This document shows positions 40,001 to 49,190 of a stretch of DNA of 49,310 nt, piece after piece. The notes under the pieces were generated by a model that was given only the letters and a program-made list of their open reading frames with translations, was not told the origin of the DNA and made no database searches. Origin of the DNA: Sperchopsis tessellata (Eukaryota > Arthropoda > Insecta > Coleoptera > Hydrophilidae); assembly GCA_033557685.1 (NCBI GenBank), contig JAWQRN010000028.1, positions 1 through 49,310 on the forward strand, read 5' to 3'. The position numbers and the translations under genes were made by a program. Every line of letters begins with the position of its first letter. Positions within the stretch are counted from its first letter, which is position 1.

Positions 40001-43000
40001 TGTTGGCCAGTAAACTTTTGCATTATCCTGTAACGGAATGCATTTGTTTTATGTCGCCATTGTCAATTTTTTTTAAATTTAAGAAAGGACCTGTGAATGA
40101 AGCATTAGTTTACCAACGATAACAGTAACTTCGTACAATCCGTTGAAGTTGAAGTCTTTGGTTCATGGTACAATTTGTTTGGGAATTCCAATTGATCGTA
40201 CCTACAAGAAATCTTAATGCAGTACCAGACTGGCAATACCAAATATAGCGAGTGTGATATCAATAACACTACTGTTAAACTTCGTGCACATTTGAAAGCG
40301 TGATTTGTTCGCCTTGAAGTGATTTTATCACACGCCTCCAATCAGCATCTGATTGCGATATTTTATCGGTAGTTGTTATCCTTGTTTTTTCCTCTGTACT
40401 GCCTACGACGAAAAGGCGGAAGGAAACCAAGTCAACATCGCGACAACAACAAAAGTATTATCCCATTGTAATACAGCGACGCGTCAACAGTTTTTTTAAG
40501 TGGCCTAGATGCTAATTTGTTTCTGGATTGATTTGCGCTTGTATTTGTGACATTGACTTCTATTTCCGTAGCTGTCATTTGTTTAAGTACACATGGAGAA
40601 AAATCGGTTGTTGCGAGGCATCACTTGTTAAATTTTACATTAATTTGTTCACTTCCACGACGAATGATATTGCTAGCGAACTTTCAGCTTCGGGTCTAAT
40701 TGTAGATTAAATTGAAAAAACTTTCCGTCTATGAGCACATTGGAAAAACCGAGTTGGTTCACCTAATACCCGCTGCATTGTTTCACAAACCTTGCATCGA
40801 ATAATATTTTAAGATTTCTCTTTTTGAATGCAAGTACATAAAGAAGAAAGTGAACCGTTAAGTTCATCGCTGCAGTCACTGATAATGTCGTTTGAACTAA
40901 AAAGAAAAATGCGCTTTTGTTATATTTTTTTTAGTTCAATCTTATCTACAGGAAGAACACTGAAGCCCCATGATCAACAAATTACTTAATAAATGCAAAA
41001 CAAATAAAAAAATAAAAGTAAGATAAAACTAGCCACCCTTTAAAGATTACGACTATTATGGACTAATTGTACGCATTTTGTACCCTAGCTGATTATTCAA
41101 TTCTTGTAGATATTGTGATCTATCTACATAAACTTTGGATTTTAAAAAGCCCCATAAGATAAAATCAAGGGGTGTAAGATCTGGCGACCTTGGGGGCCAC
41201 TCTATCGGTCCTCGACTAACATTCCACCTCTCAGGAAAGCAGTTGTCTAAAACTCGCGAATAGGACGTGCAAACTGCGGAGGCGCACCATCTTGTTGAAA
41301 CTAGATGCTGTCATTTGGTAAGTCAGGATCATTTTCATTCGGAAAATCCTCTGCAACACATTTCTCAAACCTTTCAGATATCTCTGCCCCGTGAGGGATT
41401 CTCCAAAGAAGAGAGGGCCAATGACATTATAAGTCAACTGACAACTGCCTGCCCACACGTTTACTTTCTAATGGTGTTAAGTATGTACATCAGTCATCCA
41501 ATGAGGATTCTATCAGCTCCAATACGTGCAATTTTATCGATTCACTTGGCCATTTCACAAAATTGCATTCGGCGATCAGGATCATCTTCATTGAGTTCCT
41601 GTAGTAGCTGAATTTTGTAAGGATTGTACTTTTATTTTTTCAGTACACGTAAAACAGATTGCTGGACTAACTCTATTGTCTGCTGCAACTTGGCGAGAAG
41701 TACTATGATGATTCTCTTCCATACGTAACAAAATATCAATTTTAAAGTTTTCGTTATGTTTGCGACGCCCATTATTATACATTTTTAATTTTTTTTCTTG
41801 TCTTTTCAGATTATGAAAGAGAAACTCAATAATTTTTATAATTAATCGCTGTACCTCACAGCTACTCGCCACAATAGTTCTAATATATGCCCTAAACAAA
41901 GAATCAATTGTTGCAACACAACGAGTATTTTGAAGGCACCACACTCAACAACATGCGACTACTGCTCAGACCATTCGATGGTTAGTGGCTCGATTTAAGC
42001 AAACGGTAACCGCAGGGGATCGGAGGCATACAGGGAGACCCCGAACAAGGCGGTCTTTGATAAACATTGCGCGTGTTGATGAAAATGTGCTCTAGAAACA
42101 TCTTTAAGAAGACGATCCTCACATTAGGGTATCCCAAAATCGTCCCTGCACAGAACAATCCCAACCGATTGACCTTTGTACCCTTATAAGATACAGGTGC
42201 TTCAAGAACTAAGTCCAGGAACCCTAAGGAAATTCATTATAGGCTACTGCACCCGCACAAGGTAACAATTTGATGTGGCATGACGTCCGAAAACATCATA
42301 GGGACATATTTTTTGAAGATGGTCAAGGAAATGCAGTAAAAGTTAATGGTGACCGCTATAGAGTAATGACGCAGGCCGGGCCGAATAGGCTAGGCCTGCA
42401 GAACATGTGGTTCCAACAGGACGGTGCGACGGACCGCACAGATCTCACGACATAGGAAGCACTGAGGAAATTAATTCCAAAAGGCATAATCTCGAAAGAC
42501 AGAGATTTAAATTGGCCGGCGCGTTCACCGGATTTGACTGCCTCTGACTGTTTTCTTTGGGGTTATCTAAAGTCGAAACAAGCCAGCAACTCTGGATGAC
42601 CTCAAACAAAACATTCGAGATGAAGTAGCCGCTCACACGAAACACTTGGTAGAGTCATGATATATGCCGTAGAAAGGGCTCGAATTTGTCAGTGCTCTAA
42701 ATGCGAACACTTGTGCGATGTTATTTTCAAAACGTTATTGTCATTACCATTTGTCGTTGAAATGATTTTTTTTAATTATATTAAAAGTTATAATAAAAAA
42801 ATTGAAATGATAAATTTTGGGACCCTGTACAACCAAAAATCTTTATCATAAAGTTTCTGTATTGTTATCACATTGCGATATGAAATAGAATACAACCGAA
42901 AATGGTCTACTAACGCGAAAGACATTTTTAATTATAGACCTATTTCTTAATGCAACTTGCTTATGCAGACGAGTTTCCGAATTAGACATAGGGTTCTTTC

Positions 43001-46000
43001 TAAATAACGACAATATTGCTACTAGAATTAAAGCTAATGTTTTGTATATTCCTTCAACTTCTGTAATGTTTTCTGTTTTAAGACTTAATAGAAATAAATT
43101 CGTAAGGAGGATGCGTGATACAAAATAGATATAAAATTGACTAAACTGCACAAGGTAAAATGACTTGATTTGAATAAAGCAAATTATTTAAACTGTCCGT
43201 GCGTCACATGCGTGTTAGACCAGAAAAAAAATGGAGCAGTGCAGTACTTGCGTAACAAATGACCTTCTAATCAAAATATTATGATCCGAGTAAAACCAGA
43301 CTCTGAATACGCCAAATACTTCCCCATTTCAACAACGATAGTATGTACGTCAATCTAGAAAATAAACCACACACGTAAAAATAACACATCCATTGCTATT
43401 TTGGTACCACCACCTTATTTTTATCTTTAAGAAATTCATAGACGTGCAAAATGAAAATAACCACCTTCACCCCGGTTGAAGAGCGCAGGGTTTTCCAGAT
43501 TGCTGGAATGCTTTCTTAATGAGTGGTCTCCGCCCGAGGTTTGTCAGTGAATGCAGTTTTGTTATTTATAAATAGGACCCTTTTTTGAAAGCTGGAATGC
43601 CGACCAAGCCTCTGGCCAGTGGGAAAACCAGACAGGTCTGGCAGCGGACTTTAAATTCCGCATGTTTAAGACGGAAATAGACCTCGGGTGCTTATTTTTG
43701 GCGGGAGACCATCGATATACAAGAAAGAGGATCGCCGATGAAGAAACACGCACAATTTTATCCATGGGTCATTCATATTAGTTTTGGCAGACTTCTACGG
43801 ATTCCTCGCGCTAAATGGAACAACGGCTTTTATTTTTGAATGACCAGCATAAAAGATTTAGAAAATTAAGATTTACTGTACTAAAAGTCTATAAAAATAT
43901 AGCATGAGTATTGTATCAATTCTTTAATATTTCAAGTGTTTACTGCTATAAAGCAATAGAAAACGCCCAACAATAGAATTTTCTTCATTTTTGTAGCCAT
44001 CGTTTTTTTGGTTTTAACCTTTGGCTTCAGTTATTAGTGTTTTCAACATCGGGAGTTCTTTATTGTTAAACTAAAGTCTTACGAAAAGCAAACATTTAAT
44101 ATTGAAACAACTTTGAAAAAAAAAAAAAAAAAACTACTAACAAGCTGCATATAAAAACAAGGAGAAAAAGTCTTTGGGGAGGATTCTGCCAGTTGTGTTT
44201 GAAATTCTTCATTTAGAAGGAACAAATACACATATCTCAGAGATGAGTGACAAAATAAATGCTTTTTGTAGAAAAGTATACACATATAAAACATAAACGT
44301 AAAGCAAAAAAAAAAAATAGAAATGTTTAATAATGAAGACAAATAAGAGATTATTTAATAACCGATGATAGTATCAACATACAAGTGGATTAGAAACCCT
44401 TTTCAAAATACTCCCTGAAAGTCTCACAATTGAAGAAGGGGAGCAATTTAGACTACAGTATTGTGCGAATTTTAGTGTTATTCAAAAAGGCATCGTCAAT
44501 TTATTTTTTGCAATTCTTTTTGATTTTGTCATCTCGGAACCACACCTGAATGACAGCTTAGCCTTTGTTGTACAATCCATTTTAGCCATCTGGCCTTGCA
44601 TAGAGACCACAAGTTCTTAATGGGATTAATAGCTGGTGAGTGTCCAGGTCAATCTTGAAGAGGCACCTTTTTAACCTTGAAATATTTCCCAATCTTCTTG
44701 GAAACATGACATGGTGCTGAATTTTGCTGGAAGATTGGTCGTCAACTGTTTGCAGTCTTTCCAGTTCTCTAGCCAAACATGTTTCTAACATCGCTTTATA
44801 TTTTTCACTGTTCATCATGCCTTTGATGGGTATATAAGTTTTCCTGTTCTCACATATGATACACAACCCCATAACATCTTTTTCACTGGATGTTTCACTG
44901 TTTGGACCAAGTGTGCTGGATTCAAATTTTCGTCCGCTATTTTCCGCACGAACTTTGATCGGTACCCCTCATGCACCAGAAAGTGTGTCCCATCAGGGAA
45001 CAAGACATTTCTCCGGTGTTCTTCTGTCCGATGAGCAGATTTTTTAACACAAGTCAACCCTTTTCATGGCCACTGTCAGAAGTTATTGCTTTTCTTCCTC
45101 CCTCTAAAAAGTGTAGACATGCATTTTCACTCCAGTCTTTTATAAATCTTGCTGAAGATCATAGCTTGTTTTAGGGTTCAATTTGCTTCTCCTCAAAAGA
45201 AAAGATTCATCTCGGGGAGTTGCCTTCCTTTTTCTTCCACATTTCCCCTTTCGTTGAACTTCAACTGATCCAGTCTCCCTTTTTTGTTTGATTATCTTGT
45301 TTACAGCTTCCAAGCTCACGGAACACGCATTAACAATATATTTTTGCGTCATGGATGTGTGCTCACTAAGTGTTTTTTTTTTGCGTAATATCCATGATGC
45401 CATAAAACACGAAAAAACACCAAAATGTATTAATTCTCACAAACCCACGACTGACATTGACAATAACTTATTGCAGAATGACAGGTTACCTTGAATCTTG
45501 AAAATTGACACTTCGTGTCATTGATGTCCTTTCGACATGGTGGGTTCGAATAGACAGTTACCAATTTATGTTAGCTTTGCCTTGTAATATTTAAATCAAA
45601 TTTACGCGTGGACGGATGAAACACAACACTAAATACACATTCCGTTTACATAGATCCATTGCTGAGTGAGGATAAATGAGATGATTAATGATACAACTAA
45701 CAATAAATGAACACACGCACAGATGAACCTACTCGCCATGCGGAGTATCAAACTGAAGTAATGACAGGTTATGTGATCTACATGTAAAAACAGCTGTCAA
45801 AATTGTGACAGCAGTGCTGCCATCTTAAAAAATAAAAAAAAATGCTCAATGTTCATATTAATTCGCACAATACTGTAGATTTTAAGCAACGAAATGAAAA
45901 GAAAATCTGAATTTTTGGCCGACGATAATTATAAATTTACTACAATGAAGTCTAGAAAATACTTCCACTATTTTGCAATGCCCGAAATCCATAGAAGTAA

Positions 46001-49000
46001 AAAAATATATTATGTGGAAAATTTATTTATTTAAACGGGAATTTTGTTTCATAAGCTAAATAATTTAAAATTATTTATTTGTCTGCAAGAAATAAAATAT
46101 TATGTTTTAAAACATAAGTTTCCTGATGCCGTTCTTGGAAAAACCCGCGTATCTCACAAACAACTGCTTCAATACCAAATATCGTATGATGACTTAAAGC
46201 ACATGCTGTTAATTTGCTAGAAAATCAAGCCTTTTAAACCTAATTAACGCGTAAGTTTCCGCCCATTTCGAAAACTGTTTAGGTAGTAAAAATGCTTGTT
46301 AAAAAGCGATACAAAACAGGTCTAATAGAGTTCCGTTTTTATCGATTTGCGTCGTCTGGAATAGAAATAAAATCTTTCCTTTGTTATTTAAATTCTTTAG
46401 TTTTACATCACTGGAATTCCCAGGTTCGATACAAACCAACAATCTCGAACATATCTGAAGGCAAAAGTATAATATCGTGTCTACCGGTATGTTAGTTAGA
46501 ACCTTAACAAATAATGGTAATGCCGCGGCGACACCAGCCGTATATATCTTACTTCAGATTATTTACACTAAAATACCCTGAAATACGTGAGTATTTCTCA
46601 GAAATTTACTACCTGTGCTCAGTCTTATCTACACGCAAATTATAAAGAATAGTTCGCATGTGTAACCTTGAGAAATCCGATTTATAAGGTGGCAAAATAC
46701 GTTAAAAAACTTGAACTTCTAGATAAAATGACAAATGAGATGGTTTAACAGTAATTGATTTCCACTTATGGCAAATATTATCAGTGCACAAGCAACTTTC
46801 ACGTGTCAATAGACGATGTATTTTGTAATACTCCAAGTTATCTTTTGTATCTTTATATTTGCACGAATTACAACACTATCAGTGTAGCAAATTTTATCAC
46901 ATCCGCCTCATACGGTAATTCGTGCAAATTTCGGGTACGTGAAAGTAAAACAGATATTTGGAGAACAAATATATTGAAAAGTAAAACTGTAAGAATCTAT
47001 TTCAGAATGACCTATTTCGATAATAAATTTTTTGAATTTAAATTTTGCCGTGTTGCACAAATACGCCAAAAATAATTACCTGAATAATCCTCGCGTTTGC
47101 TAAGCATTTTTTGAAAACTACTGATAATTCACTTCGGGAAGAGTAAAATTTTTAAAACATCGCGGGTTTTTTTAATTTTCCTATAATCATCAAAGGTAAT
47201 TTGTGTTGTCCAGCTGCGTTAGTGTAGGGCATGCTCTTCTTTCTCTAGATTTTTTTCATTGTGGGAAAACTAAGGTGGTCTTGTTTAAAAAATGTCTTTT
47301 GTTCCAAACCGAAAGTATGGTTGATAAAGACCAACTAAAATAAATTAGACGTCCGACATCTTGTCAACTGTTGCTAAATTCAATTGGATAAAAAACTAAT
47401 CTCGAACGGCTAAGTGGATCACCTGTGTCATAAAGTAGGCAATAACATTTACCATTTTCATATTCTATGACATTTGGATTTTGGACAACAATATTAGCAT
47501 AGAAAATGTGATATGTTCATCCTTAACTTATAATTTCCACTTTGAGTCAGAGAGGAGTGTCGATATTTTTCTTCAATGCACATTAGGTAATGCAAATATG
47601 TAAAACGCATGAATCAACAGAAAAGAAACATTGCGAAATTCGTTCCCACATTATCTCATTGATTAACAATTTCGAAAAAAAGAAACAATATACTTTCAAC
47701 AAGCGCGGCACATAACTCCTTAAAAAGATAAGTCATCCTACACAACTTCTTCCAGCAAATTCTAAGTAAATGCAAACAATTCAACAACAAATTCAACCAT
47801 ATGAATCTTAAATTCCAAGAGTCCACGGGCCACTTCTTTGAAATAAAATTAAAATAAATAATGATAAGATGACCTAATCATTAGGATATTTCGCTCAAAT
47901 ATCAATGTTGACAATCAGCGGTGTGTGAAGTCATTGATGTACAAGAATCGGGCTTCGAGATTGCTAACTGGTCAGATCACTCGTATATTTACAATTCGAT
48001 TCAAAAGTTTAAAAAGTCCGCTACTATACACTACAGTTACTATTACAATTGCGTGATAATTCTGGCCTTGGCTGACTGAAACGGACAACACGGACAACGC
48101 CTTGTTAGTAAATTATACCTTGCTGATTAAAGTGAACCAGTATGTCTACTATTAGCTACATGATTTTGATGCAACAACATTTAGAAACAACCACGGAACT
48201 AGTAAATGTAAATAAAAAAAAAAAAAAACGCAAAACATCTAACAATAGTAGTTTGATGAACATTTTAAGCGATAATTTTAAAATGATATATACGTGCTAA
48301 CTTTAAACGTTTTCCACTTCTAACTTGTTAACTTGCTTCTCTGGAGACTGTTAAACAATACAGGATTAACCGTCGGTCAAAATCTAAAATTTTAAAAGAC
48401 AAAATATCTGGCGTCTGTCGTCAACGCAGAGGTATAATTTGTTCCTTCTAAGCCAAAAATATTGCATATAAATTAAAAACATTACTAAAATGCCGTTTGT
48501 ATATATAAAAGTAGAAATTTCTTGTTTTTGTTCGTGAAGAACGTAGTCTTCAAAAACACCGCGACAAGTTCAACGGAGCAAAAAAACATCCACATAATTA
48601 ACAGATTTGCCCTAAAAATGCAGAGTCACTTAAAGCTAGCACTGCATGGTAGAGGGAACCACATGTCAGTCATTAAAAAACCAGACCATGCTTAACTTCG
48701 ATATAATAATACTTCCATCAACCGTGAGTACCATCAACCTCGAGTACCATCTGCCGTTCCGCAGGTTTTTTTACCGCCGAGTATTGTATTATCTTAATGG
48801 TACGGGAAAACCCCAAAAGAAATTAACGACTTACCATCATGGTTCCATTGGTCTAAAGCGCAAGGTAAGTACATCGATGGTGGGTACGAAAGGGCAAGCG
48901 CCTCTCGTTCTTGTTTCTGAACGGGGTCTGTGACGGCCCTACAGCTGAAGAGGTCTCCATTTCTCGCCGCGATGTGGACAGGTGAATCACCGCTGAGGTT

Positions 49001-49190
49001 CCTCGGGCTGGGACTTGCCCCAGCCACAATGAGCCATCTTGCAATCCTCCACTGTCCGGTTGCGACCGCCAGGTGTAACGGCGATTGGTTATCATCGTTC
49101 TTTGTGTCTAATAGTCTTGGATGGTGTGCTGACCTTATTAAGGCGAATGCTACTTCAGGAAAACCTTGAATAATCGCTACGTGGAGGTAT
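27992..49190 (-). CDS. cact: Cactus (NF-kappa-B/Dorsal inhibitor, IkB family), C-terminal part
   Basis: Exons 49190-48835, 29922-29588 and 28048-27992 join to 248 codons plus TAG with consistent phases. Ankyrin repeats in order: a partial one (YLHVAIIQGFPEVAFALI), SPLHLAVATGQWRIARWLI, SPVHIAARNGDLF, TCVHVAAYCGHVDVLRHL with GADINARE, TALHIAIERGNERLVRFLL, and a last degenerate one (SALQLG). Then comes an acidic Ser/Glu-rich tail (SDEEYESDTSEEEE) like the PEST region of IkB proteins. Known role of the family: Cactus holds Dorsal/Dif/Rel in the cytoplasm until Toll signalling triggers its destruction. The degron-bearing N-terminus lies past the window. Relish and Bcl-3-like proteins are less likely because of the short tail and repeat wording. 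The terminal exon is the least certain part. Confidence 0.9.
28049..29587. other. Cactus intron with a LINE remnant
   Basis: Runs from the donor GTAGGT at 29587-29582 to the acceptor at 28050-28049 on the minus strand. AT-rich; the recognisable content is the + strand reverse transcriptase relic listed separately. The 80-codon + frame at 28305-28547 may be its upstream continuation but lacks diagnostic motifs. Confidence 0.6.
28770..29290 (+). mobile_element. Jockey-like reverse transcriptase remnant
   Basis: + strand frames, heavily interrupted by stops, read FRPTNMLLTIEKVLEFVIYM (28807-28866), FQSGFQKD (about 28909), a decayed DLKTAFEIVDN (about 28997), NVGVTQGSILDPLLFV followed after a stop by YINDIF (about 29132-29200), and LFANDMAYTAR (decayed FADD, about 29221-29253). 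Old dead copy. Confidence 0.82.
29588..29922 (-). CDS. cact: Cactus exon: last ankyrin repeats and acidic tail
   Basis: The minus-strand acceptor is TTTTCAG (29929-29923) and the donor GAG/GTAGGT at 29588/29587. It encodes GQTCVHVAAYCGHVDVLRHL, GADINAREGQGG, ALHIAIERGNERLVRFLLGE and the acidic tail. The first Gly codon is split across the 18.9-kb upstream intron (G plus GT). Confidence 0.95.
29923..33129. other. Cactus large intron, distal part
   Basis: AT-rich and mostly featureless apart from the 100-bp inverted-repeat element at 30121-30220. Short open frames here look like chance. Remnants of a diverged repeat with a GACGTTTCGG motif may lie near 31775. Confidence 0.4.
30121..30220. mobile_element. 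100-bp palindromic MITE-like element
   Basis: The left end GCATCTATACTTCCAGG (30121) and the reverse complement of the right end, GCATTTATACTTTCAGG (30220), agree at 15 of 17 bases, and similarity continues with GTGGCAAG against CAGTAAG. The centre holds short GATAAGCGACAAGTGATG-type motifs. No coding capacity. Superfamily not assigned. Confidence 0.6.
33130..34600 (-). mobile_element. LINE remnant with endonuclease, RT and tail
   Basis: Minus-strand order: the endonuclease end (RKWKWGIPGNKTKNEIDYTL and NTGSDHSLV, 34475-34330), RT start (KKAPGEDKI, about 33850-33820), FIDYHKAFD (about 33630-33605), an interrupted template-grip region, LFTLALEEVFKRLSWRKKGI (about 33425-33365), YISHLRFAVSS in place of HLRFADD (about 33350-33320) and MNLSKTKIM (about 33275-33245). 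The catalytic FADD is mutated and frames are broken, so it is inactive. Confidence 0.85.
34601..37849. other. Cactus intron, mostly unique looking
   Basis: AT-rich. Holds an open frame on both strands at 36242-36514 (82 codons on +, 90 on -) with no recognised family, and another minus frame at 35342-35575. No transposon or gene is supported. Confidence 0.4.
37850..38054. repeat. Inverted pair of Penelope-like termini
   Basis: AGGTTTTCCGGGAGATAACC at 37850-37869 is repeated as its reverse complement at 38035-38054, and similarity extends outward-in through TTGGCTT. Read away from the centre, each arm is GAC(G/A)AAACGT..., AAGCCAA..., ACGGTTATCTCCCGGAAAAC. The left arm on the minus strand also has TTGATAATATCC then TGCAACGGTGGACAAAACG, which resembles a decayed hammerhead ribozyme. 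The layout fits two head-to-head terminal repeats of a Penelope-like element. Confidence 0.6.
38055..41025. other. Cactus intron, mostly unique looking
   Basis: AT-rich. A less AT-rich patch lies at about 38545-38830. A perfect 15-bp palindrome-like motif GACGGAACATCCGTC is at 39908-39922. One Dorsal-type site is at 40181-40190. No gene or transposon protein is seen. Confidence 0.4.
40181..40190 (+). promoter_or_regulatory. Candidate Dorsal/NF-kB site 1
   Basis: GGGAATTCCA matches the Dorsal consensus GGGWWWWCCM exactly. It lies in the large intron of cactus, a gene known in flies to respond to its own target factor. Function is inferred. Confidence 0.35.
41026..41945 (-). mobile_element. 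DDE (IS630/Tc1-mariner group) transposon remnant
   Basis: Minus-strand frames read MEENHHSTSRQVAADNRVSP (helix-turn-helix, about 41720-41660), DPDRRMQFCE-like sequence (about 41600-41560), YNVIGPLFFGESLTGQRYLK (41430-41375), then RGPIEWPPRSPDLTPLDF and LWGFLKSKVYVD (about 41212-41120). The central QQDGA-type second Asp is replaced by an unreadable stretch. A GGGTGGCTAG-type end at about 41026-41041 may be its 3' terminus. The 5' end is missing. Confidence 0.88.
41946..42830 (+). mobile_element. Second DDE (IS630/Tc1-mariner group) transposon remnant
   Basis: + strand frames give TAQTIRWLVARFKQTVTAGD and HTGRPRTRRSLINIARVDEN (about 41955-42090), a broken middle, FFEDGQGNAVKVNGDRYRVM (42309-42368), NMWFQQDGAT (second catalytic Asp, about 42400-42428) and, in shifted frames, NWPARSPDLTASDCFLWGYL-like sequence (about 42510-42570). 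It differs from the minus-strand element next to it. Its 5' end is missing and it starts where the other ends. Confidence 0.87.
43488..43497 (+). promoter_or_regulatory. Candidate Dorsal/NF-kB site 2
   Basis: GGGTTTTCCA is an exact match to GGGWWWWCCM, inside the GC-richer patch and 133 bp from site 3. Confidence 0.4.
43621..43630 (+). promoter_or_regulatory. Candidate Dorsal/NF-kB site 3
   Basis: GGGAAAACCA is an exact match to GGGWWWWCCM, in the same patch as site 2 and immediately before the CCAGACAGGTCTGG inverted motif. Confidence 0.4.
44456..45875 (-). mobile_element. Tc1-like transposon, copy B, with an internal insertion
   Basis: Ends CAGTATTGTGCGAATT (44456) and inverted AATTCGCACAATACTG (45875) are flanked by TA. 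Minus-strand frames read AVNKIIKQKRETGSVEVQRK with KCGRKRKATPRDESFL (helix-turn-helix, about 45300-45200), TEEHRRNVLFPDGTHFLVHE (first Asp kept but the following Glu changed to Gly, about 45030-44970), KKMLWGCVSY, and a degraded C-terminus. The DPDLNPIE block of copy A is not readable here. The 271-bp insert at 45489-45759 is absent from copy A. Confidence 0.92.
45489..45759. mobile_element. 271-bp insertion in Tc1 copy B with 12-bp target duplication
   Basis: AATGACAGGTTA is present perfectly on both sides (45477-45488 and 45760-45771) and only once at the matching place in copy A (AATGGCAGGTTA, near 23623). The insert has no coding capacity. GGGTTCGAATAG near 45541-45552 resembles a polymerase III B box, so a SINE is possible, but no A box or tail was identified. 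Confidence 0.8.
46412..46421 (-). promoter_or_regulatory. Candidate Dorsal/NF-kB site 4
   Basis: Minus-strand GGGAATTCCA, identical to site 1, is an exact match to GGGWWWWCCM. Confidence 0.35.
46857..46929. repeat. Perfect 15-bp inverted repeat (hairpin)
   Basis: ATTTGCACGAATTAC at 46857-46871 and GTAATTCGTGCAAAT at 46915-46929 are exact reverse complements separated by 43 bp. It could be a small MITE, a cruciform-forming site or a paired factor-binding site. Confidence 0.85.
48804..48813 (+). promoter_or_regulatory. Candidate Dorsal/NF-kB site 5
   Basis: GGGAAAACCC is an exact match to GGGWWWWCCM, lying about 21 bp inside the intron from the cactus exon donor at 48834. Confidence 0.35.
48835..49190 (-). 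CDS. cact: Cactus exon: first ankyrin repeats in view
   Basis: The minus-strand acceptor is TTTTCAG (49197-49191) and the donor G/GTAAGT at 48835/48834. It starts with the last base of a split codon, then encodes YLHVAIIQGF, NQSPLHLAVATGQWRIARWL, GASPSPRNLSGDSPVHIAAR and a 40-residue linker rich in Gln, Glu and Pro before NHDG. It is much less AT-rich than the flanking intron. The last Gly codon is shared with the exon at 29922. Confidence 0.95.

Larger units (their letters stand above)
42831..44455. other. Cactus intron with a GC-richer patch
   Basis: Mostly AT-rich. About 43470-43770 is clearly richer in G+C, carries two exact Dorsal-type sites and a CCAGACAGGTCTGG inverted motif at 43628-43641, and is a reasonable enhancer candidate. 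No gene is supported; the 101-codon minus frame at 42846-43151 has no family resemblance. A poly(A) run lies at about 44117-44134. Confidence 0.4.
45876..48834. other. Cactus intron, proximal part
   Basis: AT-rich, without recognised transposon proteins. Holds a perfect inverted repeat at 46857-46929 and two Dorsal-type sites (46412 and 48804). The 106-codon + frame at 46755-47075 spans the inverted repeat and looks like chance. Confidence 0.45.

Noticed and set aside
42846..43151. 101-codon minus-strand ORF
   Set aside because: AT-rich composition, no motif, and no splice or promoter context; probably chance.
46755..47075. 106-codon plus-strand ORF
   Set aside because: It runs through the perfect inverted repeat and has no recognisable domain; probably chance.
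48794..49169. Overlapping ORFs on both strands at the window end
   Set aside because: Most are other-frame shadows of the cactus ankyrin exon at 48835-49190.
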